This document shows, piece by piece, positions 13,596 to 26,800 of a stretch of DNA of 64,000 bases. A program made the translations under genes and the position numbers. Position 1 is the stretch's first letter, and each line of letters starts with the position of its first letter. The stretch spans positions 6,695,501 to 6,759,500 of the forward strand of contig NC_064035.1 in the NCBI RefSeq assembly GCF_932526225.1. The letters run 5' to 3'. Source of the DNA: Nematostella vectensis. Taxonomy: Eukaryota; Cnidaria; Anthozoa; Actiniaria; Edwardsiidae. Under the pieces are notes generated by a model, which worked only from the letters and a program-made list of their open reading frames with translations, searched no databases and had not been told where the DNA came from.

Positions 13596-14310
13596 TATTT
13601 TAAAAATCTTTCTTTTAAAAATATAATTATTTTAAACTAAAACTTGAATTGACATTAGATAACAAGTCTATTCACCCAAGGATGTCGTTGGAGTGCATTT
13701 GAGGTCTGTTTTCTAGGGGAATGCAGTGAATACACAGCTGATATTATAAGTATCGTCAATGCATTTTGATGGCATTTTGTGTTTGCTCGAATCAGATTTG
13801 CGCGGGAAATCCCAGCATTCCATGGGAACTTTCATGCGCTGACTTAAACCGCAGGCTCGGCAATTCTAAAGTTTTAGATTGTGAAAACAAACAAAGATTG
13901 GAAGGTGGAACGACGTTTTCCACAAAAGCTGATACTCTTATGGTATTTTTCTGGATAGTGAAAATATATAGCAAAGATACAGTAAGACAAAATTTGATAA
14001 TTTTTATTTATTTGCGCGCGCGTATGTTGTACGGAAATCCCGCTGATTGATCGCAGGCGTTATACCCGCTATTTTCTCATTCATTCTCTCTAAACAAAAA
14101 GTCACAACACTTATTCATTGTATATTCCTCGGCCCAAGTTACGATCGCCAATATGTAGAGAAGCGATCCTCCATATCATCTTCAAAGCGCACTTAAAGGT
14201 TGGGTATTGTGGTACGCTTATTCAGGAGGTCGGTTTCTCTCGTCTCATTCACCAAGTGAATGATTTTGACTGAGGATCATTCGACACAGGTAACTTCCGT
14301 CCGCTGATGC
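13596..14310. other. Region upstream of DBF4
   Basis: About 700 bases with no supported exon. It should include the DBF4 promoter; no convincing TATA box was found. Confidence 0.4.
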
Positions 14311-14912
14311 ACAAGTCAATTGAAACCACGGCACCCCGACCCCCGGGACATAGCGGGGAAATTAACATTCATGTTGTGTTAAATGCTCGTTACTTTCCCG
14401 GCTACCGGGGCCTGTGACGCTGTTAAAACCCCCGATACATGGCCCCGGTGTTTTCCGATAACGTCCCACCATAGAAAGCCATACATTGAGCTGCCATGTT
14501 CAGTGAACGAAACTTCGGCGAGAAAAAGCCTTTGCCTGCTACACCCACTTTCGGGCCCTTTCTAGTATTTTCAGCATAGGATTGCTAAAATTTAAAAATC
14601 AACAGACATCGATAGATAGAGAGTAAACTATATTTTTCTTCAGTCAATACTATCAGAGATTTAGATTTGCAAGCAAGTATCTTTGTTGAAAAATTATTTG
14701 AATACACCGGGAAAAACCGGGGACGCAACTTCCATTTCAGCGTTAATTCCACGCCCCCTTTCCCGGCCTGTTGAGGGCTTCTGTTAAATCCCCTCCCTAC
14801 CCCCCCCCCCCCCCCCCGATGGACTACAGGTGTTAAATATGTGTTAAATCCCCCGCATGACAGCGTTACCTCCCCGGTATGTCCCAGGGGTCAGGCTGTC
14901 AATTGACTGCCG
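14311..14912. mobile_element. TIR element of about 600 bp
   Basis: The ends read AGTCAATTGA on the left and TCAATTGACT on the right. They are followed inward by imperfectly paired CCCCGACCCCCGGGACATA-type sequence, giving inverted repeats of about 45 bp. A C homopolymer lies near 14,800. No coding capacity was seen. The ends resemble family A (AGTCATTTGA). Confidence 0.7.
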
Positions 14913-15312
14913 CATAATGTATTTTTGGTATTTGAATCAAAAGACTTAAACGTGTCAGCCTTTTAAAAAATTGGTCTTCATACATGATGGGTTGGGAGTT
15001 TCTTCTTGAGAGTTTTTTTGATGCTAAAATGGCACCTTCACGTGCTTTTCAAACATGTTTTATCAAAACATTACCAATGCGAAATAAAAATAATTTTGAA
15101 ATATAACTTATCCATTCAAGTAAGCTAGAAAATCACAGTCTTATCGCTGTCATTTTAGATATCAACGTTATACATTTTATTATAAATCTCTTTACAAATT
15201 CCTTTTAGTTTTAATTGAGTGATAGGCGCACAAGGCAGGGGGCAGGATCCAGTGTGTATGTGAAATATGAAGCACTGCATTCAAAAACATTGAGGACAAA
15301 GCAAGGAGCTTA

Positions 15313-15656
15313 GGGAGCCTAGGTGACACAGTTGGCAGAGCGTCGCTCTGTAGTGCCTGTGCCTCTCACTACTGGGTTCTGGGTTCGATTCCCGGTTCCG
15401 ACGTGAGTAGAGTTAGTTGGTCTTGCCTTTGCTCCGAGGGTTTTTCTCCGGGTTCTCCGGTTTTCATCCCTCCACAAAACCAACAATTTCGATCTTAGCT
15501 GTGATCCGTGGTCAGACATGAGTTGTATGTCGGCTGCCTGAGGCGCATTCCTATATGCCTTCAACTCGACCACGTCTGAATCTGCGCTCTTGTAATTCAG
15601 CTTCCCAGCTGCAATGAAAGTGATTAGCTACTCCAATTTATTTATTTATTTATTTT
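15313..15656 (+). mobile_element. tRNA-derived SINE
   Basis: It starts with a tRNA-like head: GGGAGCCTAGGTG, an A-box-like region and the B box GGTTCGATTCCC. A body of about 200 bp follows, and the element ends in an ATTT tetranucleotide tail. A second copy in opposite orientation lies at 50,369-50,810 with high similarity along its whole length, and a degraded fragment lies near 58,505-58,600. The head looks like the internal pol III promoter of a SINE. It is not a functional tRNA gene, since it does not close into a clean cloverleaf and is fused to the shared body. Confidence 0.85.
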
Positions 15657-16453
15657 AAAAAGTTTTCATACTTGAGATTATTTTATTTTCCTATAAAAAT
15701 ATTCATATAAAAATCAAGTACCCACCTAAAATTGCATTTGTCTCTAAGCAACAGAGATTTGGTTTATAAATTGCCAAAAATGGCTGATAAAGACACACTT
15801 TTTATTGCTCTTCAATTATGACTACAAGAGAGTCAGTGCTACACATTACACTACAGAAAAAATACCAGTATAGATGGAATAATTGCTTAAATGCAAAGCA
15901 GAAATATTTAATGAAATTAGTGTCACTGTCTCTCCCATTATCATCAATTGAATATTGATTAAGAAGTGCCACCTGAACAATAGGATAGAACTTGTAAGTC
16001 ATGCCCTGATAAGTATAAAATTTATAAATGTATTCACTGAGATGTATAGTGTATAAACCAGAAGCAATAGGTTAAACTAACCTTGTAGGATGGAGTATTC
16101 GTATAAAACATTTTGATTTTGTTTTTTTCAGTACAGTACATTGTTATGTTTGTAACAATGTATAAATATTTTAAAGATAACATGCTACAGGTACCAATTT
16201 AAATTAAAAAATTGTCTGTGATTATGAATGTTGGCTCTTACATAGATAGATGAAACTATAAAAAAACAAGTAACACATTGATTTCCATACTTCAGATTAA
16301 TTACAAATAATTGCATTTATTTTCTCACATGTGTTTTCAGTATGCACCTGGTAATAAATAACTGTGAAAGAAAAATACATTTAATGTTGGGTTTGTGTGC
16401 CAACCAAAATGCCCATGTTATGATATGCATCAGTATAGGGTGATTGTAACAAG
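15657..16453. other. Probable 3' UTR of FBXL7 and flank
   Basis: AT-rich, with no exon. TTTATT at 16,316-16,321 gives a minus-strand AATAAA about 135 bases past the FBXL7 stop, and another lies near 15,800. Confidence 0.45.
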
Positions 16454-19400
16454 TTAGAAAAATGCTGGGCATGTATGTTCTATAATACAGCTGCGACAGT
16501 GCTTCCGAATATAGACAAAAGTGTCATAATCTAAATTACACTCCTGAACATTTAAATACTGTATGTTGCAACACTGGTTAGCTATGCATTTTATGCCATT
16601 AACACTGACTCTGTCACATCCTTTCATGCTCAGTTTTTTCAGCTGAGGGCAATGGATTCCAATCGTGTTCAATGCACTGTCTGTGATGGCACATTTTCCA
16701 ATATCAAGAGACCTCAATTTGAGGCAGTTTTGGACCACAAATGCAATCCCAGCATCTGTGACAGCTTCGCAACCCCTCACATTCAAGTACTTTAAATGGA
16801 CACAGTATCTGCCGATGTACTTGATTCCCGTGTCACTAACAGGACACTTGGCAACACTGAGGTATTTCAGGGTTGGGATGTTTTTGGCAATTTCTTTCAA
16901 ACTAAAGTCTCTGACCTTGTAGCAGTCACTAGTACTCAACTCTTTGAGCTGCCGGCAGTTGTTGGCGATGTGTCTGATGCCAACATCTGTTACCTGTGTA
17001 CATCGCCGCAGATAAAGATTTTCAAGCAGACCACAGCTTAGACCTACTGTTCGCAAACCCATATCATCAAAAGCAACACAGTCACTTAGATCCAGATGCC
17101 GTAGTTTTAAAAATTGCCCATTTTCTGTGATGCTGAATCCATTAAAGGATGGTGGGCAGATACTGTTAAGGCAGGAACAACCTGCAACGTTGAGATGTCG
17201 TAGACTAGAACAATTCATCAACACTTCCTGTATTCCCTTACTTGTCACACAGCAACATCCAATAAGTTCTAAGTGTTCTAAATCAATACAAAACCTGCTG
17301 ATACACCCAAGTCCCTTATCAGAAACCAGCTCGCTCCCATTCAACTTAATGCTGCGCACAGTCAGGCAATATCCTTGTGTATTGCTTCCTAGTTTAGTCA
17401 AGGTGTTCCTAAGCACTCGGTTGATGTCACTGTTCTGGTGGTTGAGAATTTTTATAGAAGTCCAAAGCACTGGATCCCAGCATAAATACTGCCACTTACA
17501 GCAAACTCCAGATGCCAGGCACAACTCTGGTGTGGTAAGATATGAGAAGATGTTCAAGAGTAAGTCTTCTGGAAGGTTGTTTATTGCACTAGGGCATTTC
17601 CCGTGTTGTGTGGTTCTAGTGACTGATGCATTTCCCTCGCTGAATGCACTGGGCTCACTGATGGTAGTAGTGTCACTGTCGTATCTTACTTGAGCTAATG
17701 TTTGCTGTTTTTGTGATCTTTCATATTCTTGAATCTTCCTTCGCAAATGGGCTTGCAGGGAGTTTTTTCGAGTCACTTTATGGCCGCTGTCATCCAATGA
17801 ACTGTCTTGGTAACCCATGCTTGATTCTCCTATTTGATTGCTATGGGAACCAGGAGTAGCTGATTCTGATTCATTACTGTCTAGCCCAAAATGAGGAGGG
17901 TGAACACCTAGCTGGTCTTGCCTGGGGGTGATATATTCTCTGGGTTGCTTCTGGTCCCGTCTGGGTGACAGAGTTTCTGTAAATGACTGTGAGGATGTGC
18001 TTGGAATACTGTCTGAATCGTTTCCAGACAAATGAATATTGCCTGTTTTATAGGGTTTTCTTGTATTTATGTTTCCTGAAGGTGACTTTTTCTGGAAATT
18101 AACAGCATGGCGACCAGTGACACCTGGTGCAAACTTGTCTATATCTGACATTTGGTTTGTGCTACTATTTTTTGCTGGCTTCTTGTACTTTCTTTTCAAG
18201 GTGAAGTCACCAAAATCATCCACCATTCCATCTGTCAAGTCCACAACATTGTCATTGCTTTTATGCATGGATTCCTTACTTTTGTGTAAACTTTCACTGC
18301 TCCTGTACAACTTGTCTCTGCTTTTGCTCAAGTTCTCCCTGCTTCGTAAATCATTTGTGCTATGGTGAACCATTGTCTGTGTTCTCTGTGTAGAGTTAGG
18401 CATAATTTTCGTAACCACCTTCCCATGTGCCAGAGGAGGGCTATATGGTCTGTTATCAGCTGGCATCCTGGTATGCCGATAGGAATCAGACTCCATGTTT
18501 ATATTGTCATTAGATGAGTGCATCCCAAATGTTGATGTCTCTCTCATGTACCCAGGATCCCTTGCCCTACTCTGGTTGTGCTCCTTTACACCGTTTGACA
18601 TCCTTGGATGGTGATTCACATCCACCTGTACAAACTTGCCATTAGTCTTTGGGGTTTTTGCCAGTAAGAAATCTGGAACTTCCAATTCATTATCTGGTAT
18701 CATAAGCCCTGTGCTCATGACAGTCAAGTCTGGGTCCCGTAGGTTCCGCTGCATGACCGGTGATTGGTGCCAGCCCTGTGGACGATGCTGTAACTGGAGG
18801 AAGTCCGGCAGGTCATTTTCTTTTACTGGTAGAGTAAGGTCCCCAGCACTCCCATTCTGCATTTGCTGGTTCACACCATTCCTGTTTGTCAACTTTGACT
18901 GGACTTGCTGACCATGAGGCCTTGGTTTAGCAACATTCTTCCCAGATCTGTGGGTTTTGCCAGAGGTTGCTACGGAGAGATGGCATTGGTTAGCATTTTA
19001 AGGGTAATCAGTGAATAAGATGGAGCGTGATGGGCTGATGATAATAAGGAAACAAAAAGCTGAGTATAATGGCTTGCATGTTGAGAGCTGGGTACATACA
19101 TAAATGGGAAGTGGTTGGTATTTGGAAGGAAATCCAACAAAATGATCAATGATAGTTCAAATAGGTATGTAGGTTTAAGAGGTTGCTTAAAAACGATACA
19201 TATTTTGAAGAAACTAGACAAACACAGTAACTTTCCCTTAATTTCTTACCATTTAAATGGCAAATTTGCCTCTAGACTAGTGTGACTGATGATGATGATT
19301 GATGGCTAGATACACTGGGGTTACTTTGTGTCTTCTTGTACAGTTATTCAGATAACCTTCATATTTAAGGTTAAGCATGCTGTTACGGACTTCCAATACG

Positions 19401-21301
19401 TGCATCCTCTCCTCACTTAGACGCTACACGAGCTCGTCGCAAAACGTTTAAAATGTTTAGTGCGCTCTATAGATAAACTTTAAAAGTTTTTTTTTTTTGC
19501 TCAAGCTCCATTCGCAAGAGTGCTCCGCTCGGATCGCTGCATCCTTGGAATTTAAAGGCGAAGCATTTGTGTATCTCACGATTGTCTCTAGACCTGTTTT
19601 GGCACAGATGTGCGTGTGTAATGCAATCCCCTCACGTGATAACCCACATAAACACCTACAAATAAAGCGCTTACTTACAAATAACATGCTATGGTAGTAT
19701 CGTGAGCTTTTTGCTGTATTACATTAGAATGAAATAACAGTAAATCTAGAACTCAATGAGATTTAAAACGAGACCAATATCATGATATTGAGAAGATATT
19801 TTTATGATATACATTTTCCCGAACTCACGCATGCTTCATGATCAAATCACCAAGTCGATGAAATCATACATTCGACTAGTGCAATAAAACTTGAGGTCGC
19901 ACTGATAAGTTTTTTAGCGTGCTAAGATATGTTTTGGATTACTATTTTAAAGATATGTTTTGGATTACTAGTTATATCGCTAATATACGCCATGCCTATT
20001 CTGTCGCGAATTCGATCTGCGAAGTATATCAAGCAATCGGGATAATCTTGTTTGAATAAATAGGTCTCTTTCCGTAATTTGAATAACCACTTTTTTCTTT
20101 ATGATGAAATACAACAATATTTCATATTAAATCCCTCTTGGTTAATCAAATAGATGCCTTGATTTTTAGTGTTTTGAAAGTCAGATCCCGAGAATAACCA
20201 GGCCGTATAACCAGAAGCCAGAAAGTTAACCTTGCATTTGGAGAATTCAGTAAAATCTTCAGATCCAATTATCTTATTATCGCCTGTTCAAACACGACAT
20301 CTAGCCCACACAGAGCCACACAACTTAGTTCGACGTCATAGGTGGCAGTTTACAAAACCCTGTGGGTTACTGATACGAGTACTATTCTACTGTTAAGATA
20401 AACGAGATGCTGTACACAAAACACACAGTAAAACATAAGCGTGCTAGAACGTCGCAGGGACTTTCCGGGTAGATACTGTCGAAAAGATTGATAGATATTC
20501 AGGTGATAGAGTTTTGCACGGACTTCAGACCTATATCTAAAGTGCCTGGGAAAGCCACACGGCTCAGACAATTCCGATTCAATACTTTTCTGACTTGCGA
20601 TTGAACGTAGCTTGGGCTTGCTTGAGTGTGATTAATCGGTTCGCAAATGGGACGATTTCTCGCTCTCGAGGAGTATAGTATTAACGAGTTGCGAGGCTGT
20701 TAAGCGATTTTCTATCTAATCAGCGGCATTTATCGAGCGTTGAGCGTGCTAGATGACTGGGTTATGCGTGCTCGGGTCTGCTAGCCACTACAGAACAAGC
20801 AGTTTGAAGCTTATGCAAACACTGTTGACGCTAAGGGCAGCAACATAATGGCGTTCAATGATTGCTCTATGTACACAAGTCTTAACGAAGTTTGCCCGCT
20901 ATTCTTTAACATAAGACCTTAAACGGCTTTACTGTCTGCACTACAAATAGATCGGAATCACTGAAGAAGGGTTACTCAACAGAATGACGCACAACGCACG
21001 GAAATCAAAGGTTACTACGTAACTCTAGCTTCGCTTGGAACCAAACTCTTACTCGGAATGTTTTCCTTACATCGCTGGTTTGGAAACGTCAAAGACTCTC
21101 AAAAGAATGTATTTCTAATCGCTATGCTATTTGCACTCGGTTCATAGTTAAATTTCTAGTGTTTTATCGTTATAATGAAGGCTCATGCTATTGTATTGTC
21201 ATGCAAGCAGCCGCGCCGTCCTGTGTTACACAAAATGGCTACAGACTTGACGAAACGGTTTGCTTTTTACCTTCAGAACTCGTCGGCTGAGCGTTTCCCA
21301 T
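16454..21301 (-). CDS. FBXL7: FBXL7-like F-box and leucine-rich-repeat protein (2 coding exons, 848 aa)
   Basis: This should be a substrate adaptor of an SCF ubiquitin ligase, the F-box binding Skp1 and the LRRs binding the target. Coding exon 1 is 21301-21271 (MGNAQPTSSE, one base left over). Exon 2 is 18969-16454 and joins in phase, giving 849 codons with the stop. The F-box lies at about residues 473-516 (NNLPEDLLLNIFSYL ... DPVLW). Around ten LRRs with cysteine at the repeat ends (LxxLDLSDC, LxxLYLRRC, LKYLNVRGC) fill the rest. The C-terminus HCRSCIIEHTCPAFF is the FBXL7 signature, and vertebrate FBXL7 also starts with MG. The roughly 430-residue polar region before the F-box is much longer than in vertebrate FBXL7. 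It contains a short SLHKSKESMHKSND-type repeat around residues 218-250. The remaining uncertainty is mainly the first exon. Confidence 0.9.
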
Positions 21302-22180
21302 ATTAATCCATCAACCCATAATGTACAGTATTATATTGAAAACACTCGGCAACCTCTAACACACATTTCAGCGCGTTTTTGCAGATATTTTTCCGTGTTA
21401 CAAGCTGTTTATCTGAAAACAATTACCGAGCAATTTAAATAATGCAATGCGATCGGATATGCAAAGCGCTCGCGTTGGAGATTTGGAATTAAAATACTAA
21501 CCTATGGGGGGAGGGGTATGTAGAAGTGCACTAAGAATTGGCTGTTTAGAGGCCTTTACTTATCTATTGGTAAATGAAAGCAATAAAATTCTAACCTGTC
21601 GCGGGTTCCAGTACTGTGGTGTTATTTGGTTGCATGGAGCTGGAATAAAAACAAACTCGTATACACTTTTCTTTCCTCTCTCAATACTCTTGGTTTATAT
21701 TCTTCCACTGGTGTTTTTTCAGGTTTTCGGACTAAATAGATATTACAACAGGAATACACTACAGCAGCAGTGTGATTTTTCCGATTTTTTTTATTAGTTT
21801 TGGTTCAAATGGTTGTTCTTTAGTCAATGTTTTGTTAAACTGTTTATGGTTGGCTGACTTTTTTTTATCAAGGATTGGTTAATGTTCATTGGAGTGAATC
21901 AAAGAAACGGATGAACCACGGGGTGTTTTAAGTCTTGTCATTGATAGGGTATACTAAAAAGTATCCGACAAAATGCCTCAAATGGTTTGCTTTTGTTATC
22001 AAAACAGTTTATTTGATTTATTGGGTTCTTTTTGAGAAGAAAGCTAGGGATTCTATCGATATTTGAAGCAGTACCAAATGATTCTGATTCTTTTTTTTCT
22101 GTTATTGATAATATCGATTAAATAATACAATGACATTGCTATAATGGCGCGATTGATGTATGCATGGCTGAGATTCTTAA
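21302..22180. other. Upstream flank of FBXL7 and intergenic sequence
   Basis: No exon was recognised. The FBXL7 promoter should lie here; no clear TATA box was seen. Confidence 0.4.
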
Positions 22181-22199
22181 GAATCTTCATGGACCCCCT

Positions 22200-23350
22200 T
22201 AGAAATATAAGGCACGTTCAAGGTCTCCAAGTTCCTACCTCCCGTGGTAGCTAAACTGTAAACAAGCACCTCCCCACCCCCCTTGGTAGGTAAAAAAGCA
22301 CCACACTCTACCACTATTCCCTTGGTAGATAAACTCCTTCTGTATCTTAACGTACCATTGTAAACAAGCACCACACTCTACCACTATTCCCTTGGTAGGT
22401 AAACTCCTTCTGTATCTTAACGTACCATTGTAAAAAAGCACCACACTCTACCACTATTCCCTTGGTAGGTAAACTCCTTCTGTATCTTAACGTACCATTG
22501 TAAACAAGCACCACACTCTACCACTATTCCCTTGGTAGGTAAACTCCTTCTGTATCTTAATGTACCATTGTAAACAAGCACCACACTCTACCACTATTCC
22601 CTTGGTAGGTAAACTCCTTCTGTATCTTAACGTACCATTGTAAACAAGCACCACACTCTACCACTATTCCCTTGGTAGGTAAACTCCTTCTGTATCTTAA
22701 CGTACCATTGTAAACAAGCACCACACTCTACCACTATTCCCTTGGTAGGTAAACTCCTTCTGTATCTTAACGTACCATTGTAAACAAGCACCACACTCTA
22801 CCACTATTCCCTTGGTAGATAAACTCCTTCTGTATCTTAACGTACCATTGTAAACAAGCACCACACTCTACCACTATTCCCTTGGTAGATAAACTCCTTC
22901 TGTATCTTAACGTACCATTGTAAACAAGCACCACACTCTACCACTATTCCCTTGGTAGATAAACTCCTTCTGTATCTTAACGTACCATTGTAAACAAGCA
23001 CCACACTCTACCACTATTCCCTTGGTAGATAAACTCCTTCTGTATCTTAACGTACCATTGTAAACAAGCACCACACCCCACTTCCATATTCCCTTGGTAG
23101 CTAAATTCGCCCCCCTCTTCCCTTGGAAGCTAAAAGCCTTTTGCATCTTAAAGCACTATTGTGACAAACACTCCACCCCATTCCCATCTTCCTGTTGTAG
23201 CTAAACTCTCTCCGCATTATTCTAACAAGAACCCCACCCCGTCCCACTTTTCAGTGGTAGCCAAACTCCCACCTTACTTTGAGTGGCTAAACTCCCGTAT
23301 CTTAACGCACTATTATGAACAAGCGCCCAATCTCCCTATTCCCTTGCAAA
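22200..23350. repeat. 70-bp minisatellite, about 12 near-identical copies with decayed edges
   Basis: The unit is 70 bp, measured between CTTGGTAGGT at 22,391, 22,461 and 22,531. About 12 highly similar copies run from about 22,245 to 23,080, and diverged copies follow to about 23,350. Open frames on the minus strand (a repeated LRYRRSLSTKG peptide) are products of the repeat. Confidence 0.92.
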
Positions 23351-23880
23351 ACCACACCCACCTCTTTCCGTGTTAGCTGGAAGCTCTTCCGCCATGCACT
23401 TGGTCCTTTTTCGCCTCGTGCCATAGTTGCTGGCTGATAAGGATCAAAATTTGTAATAAAGGAATAGATAGGAATAAAATTGATCAAATGGAGAAGTTTT
23501 TACTTTGTAGCCAAAATCTCGGAACGAGGGCGCACACCGCACAGGAAGACCAAAACTAAAACCGGCTGCGTAGGAGCATAGGCAAAAAAAGAGCAAGGAC
23601 CAAGGGACCAGGGTGTGTGCTGAGTCATCTTGGGAATGCTTCACTCACCTTGCCCACAGTTTCCCACAACTCTTTGCGAAGCGCGTGAAACCGAGGATAA
23701 AAACAAACTTCGTCAATTTTGACGCCTGACCTCGGTTTTACGCGAAGAGATGAGGAGGGTGAAGCACAAATCTAACACTTAACGGTTCACCGCGCATTTT
23801 TGTATACTTTATGGTCATTCTTCTTTAACCAGGTCGGACGTCCTAGTTTGAGACTGTTTCGCACCTCTGGTTTCGCACAG

Positions 23881-26800
23881 ATGTATTTTCGTCAGCCCAT
23901 GATACCGCTTCTGTTGAGCGGAAATGCTGTGTTACACGCCATCATCGCCCACGTGATGATTAGTTCGTTGAAAAAGTGCGGCCATTGTCTGCTGTTTGCC
24001 CAGGTAAGAAATTTCTTGAAAAGGTATGTTCAACCTTGTTATAGAGCTTAACTCGTTCACAACCTTCTGCGCTTAACTAGCCTTCCCTTAACTCAAGATC
24101 GTAGATGATAGATCTTTTTATGTTATATAAATTCCTGCCGTTCTTGACGGTTTCCTGTGTTCGAAGTTGGACCGCGATATAGCGCGAGGTCTAGGGCGAG
24201 TCGCACTCATTACTCGTCTCACTAAACCGAACAGCAGAGGGACTGGGCTGAGCTATGTTATATCCGCAGGTGTTCGAGGTGTCACGTGTCCTTGTTGGCG
24301 GCTCGCGGCTGTGGTGCTCTCTCGTTCTGTTCGTGAGCGTATTTAACCTCGCGATGAGCACTTTGCTGGTGTTTGAAGAGGATCAAAGAGGGCTCATTCG
24401 GCCTCCAAGGTAAGCAGAGAGTCGGATTGCTCGCTCCCTTTTGTTAACATTCTTCTAAGGTCCTTTCTTTATAACGGGTGCGTTAAGTAAAGCCAAGAGA
24501 GCATAAGATAAGAGAGGGACACTTTGGTATTGCCCGCGCGCCATTTCGATTCCGAATCCGGCTATTTTTAGTAACCACCACCCCACCACTGCGCGTGAGG
24601 ATTTGCTCCTTTTATTTTGTCCTACTCCCCCGCGGGTTGCGTCTTGTTGTTTTGCCAACTCGATAGGAATGAAAAGAGATCATGTAAAATAACCCGAAAG
24701 AAGAAAACAAGTCTAACTTAAGTAAGCAAGATTGGCAAATATACTCACAGAAAGCTAAATCCCTGAATAGTTTGACTGTTTTGTTTGTCTGAGCGACGAA
24801 GTCAAGTGAAGAATGGATGTGATACCGCGTTTGATTCAAATCCCGACTCCAGCTTGTATAATTTAACAACATAATAATATAACATATAATAATAACAACA
24901 TCAAAGAAGTACAGTAATATCCCCCTTTTTATTTTCTCGCTATTAGAAAAGCTTAGATACTCCAGCTTGCTGGCTTTGATCATCACAAAAATGCATTCCC
25001 TCGCTACAAGGATAGTTTTATGAAATGTATTTTTCTTGGATTCCTTCTCAATTCACCGGAATATTCGCAAGAATCAATATCATATCTAATGTCTAACTTA
25101 CAGATTTCGTTTGACCATTAGGAAGATAATGAATGTTAGAAACCACGAAGAAGCATTGAGTTTGAGCGAAAACGGTGTTTGAAGCACGAGGTTTCCGCTC
25201 TTGATTTTGAATGAAGTCTCGTTTTCGAAATCTTGCAATCCTCAAAGTACTACATCCCCTTAATAAACCGCAACTTCCCGTATCATTGATGCCAGAATGA
25301 AATTTTCGATGGTATTTGTGCAAATAGGGTTGTTTTTTTCGGTTTCAAGTCACAAAACAGCGGCAAACAACAAGATGTAAATGCCAAAGCGCGGGGGTAG
25401 GGTGAGTAAAAATGCTCACGCGCAGTGGTGGGGTGGTGGTTTCTAAAAATAGCCAGATTCGGAATCGACATGGCGCGTGGGTAATACCAAAGTGTCCCTC
25501 TCTTATTTTATGCTCTCTTGGTAAAGCATGTTTACAGAACACTCGACTCCATTCTTTTACAGGTTAGTGAGCCGGTTTAAGTCATGCATAGCGTTTTTGA
25601 ACCTCGTCTCAACCATCTTCAGTGCGTTTTTGGTCAGTTTTGGCTTCTGGGCCTGGTGTAGGTCCTACGTTGTTAACAGGTACTGCACACATGAATGCGT
25701 ATACTGACAAATTAATGTGGAGTACACTGCGCACATCACCTAGTGTGTACATGACGAGCACTGCACACATCAGCTAGTGTGTACAGGACGAGCACTGCGC
25801 ACATCAAATTGTGTACGTGACGAGCACTGCGCACATCACCTAGTGTGTACATGACGAGCACTGCGCACATCACCTAGTGTGTACATGACGAGCACTGCGC
25901 ACATCACCTGGTGTGTACATGACGAGCACTGCGCACATCACCTAGTGTGTACATGACGAGCACTGCGCGCATCACCTGGTGTGTACATGACAAGCACTGC
26001 GCACATCACCTAGTGTGTACATGACAAGCACTGCGTGCATCACCTAGTGTGTACATGACAAGCACAGCGCACATCACCTAGTGTGTACATGACAAGCACA
26101 GCGCACATCACCTAGTGTGTACATGACAAGCACTGCGCACATCACCTGGTGTGTACATGACAAGCACTGCGCACATCACCTAGTGTGTACATGACAAGCA
26201 CTGCGTGCATCACCTAGTGTGTACATGACAAGCACAGCGCACATCACCTAGTGTGTACATGACAAGCACAGCGCACATCACCTAGTGTGTGCATGACGAG
26301 CAATTCACACATCACCTAGTGTGTACATAACAAGCTCTACACACATCACCTAGTGTGTACATGACAAGCAATTCACACATCACCTAGTGTGTACATGATG
26401 AGCAATTCACACATCACCTAGTGTGTACATGACGAGCAATTCACACATCACCTAGTGTGTACATGACGAGCAATTCACACATCACCTAGTGTGTACATGA
26501 CGAGCAATTCACACATCACCTAGTGTGTACATGATGAGCAATTCACACATCACCTAGTGTGTACATGACGAGCACTGCTCACATCACCTAGTGTGTACAT
26601 GACAAGCACTGCGCACATCACATAGTGTGTGCATGACGAGCAATTCACACATACCTAGTGTGTACATAACAAGCTCTACACACATCACCTAGTGTGTACA
26701 TGACGAGCACTGCTCACATCACCTAGTGTGTACATGATGAGCAATTCACACATCACCTAGTGTGTACATGACGAGCACTGCTCACATCACCTAGTGTGTA

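Noticed and set aside
15313-15390. A tRNA gene
   Set aside because: The A- and B-box-like motifs belong to a SINE head; the same head, body and tail recur at 50,369-50,810.
19244-19270. FBXL7 first exon at a donor-like site near 19,249
   Set aside because: An ATG directly abuts the donor, but the phase does not fit exon 2. The site at 21,301-21,271 fits exactly and gives the expected MG start.
22177-23146. Minus-strand frames in the 70-bp array
   Set aside because: Repeat translation only (LRYRRSLSTKGIVVECGA), with no gene features.
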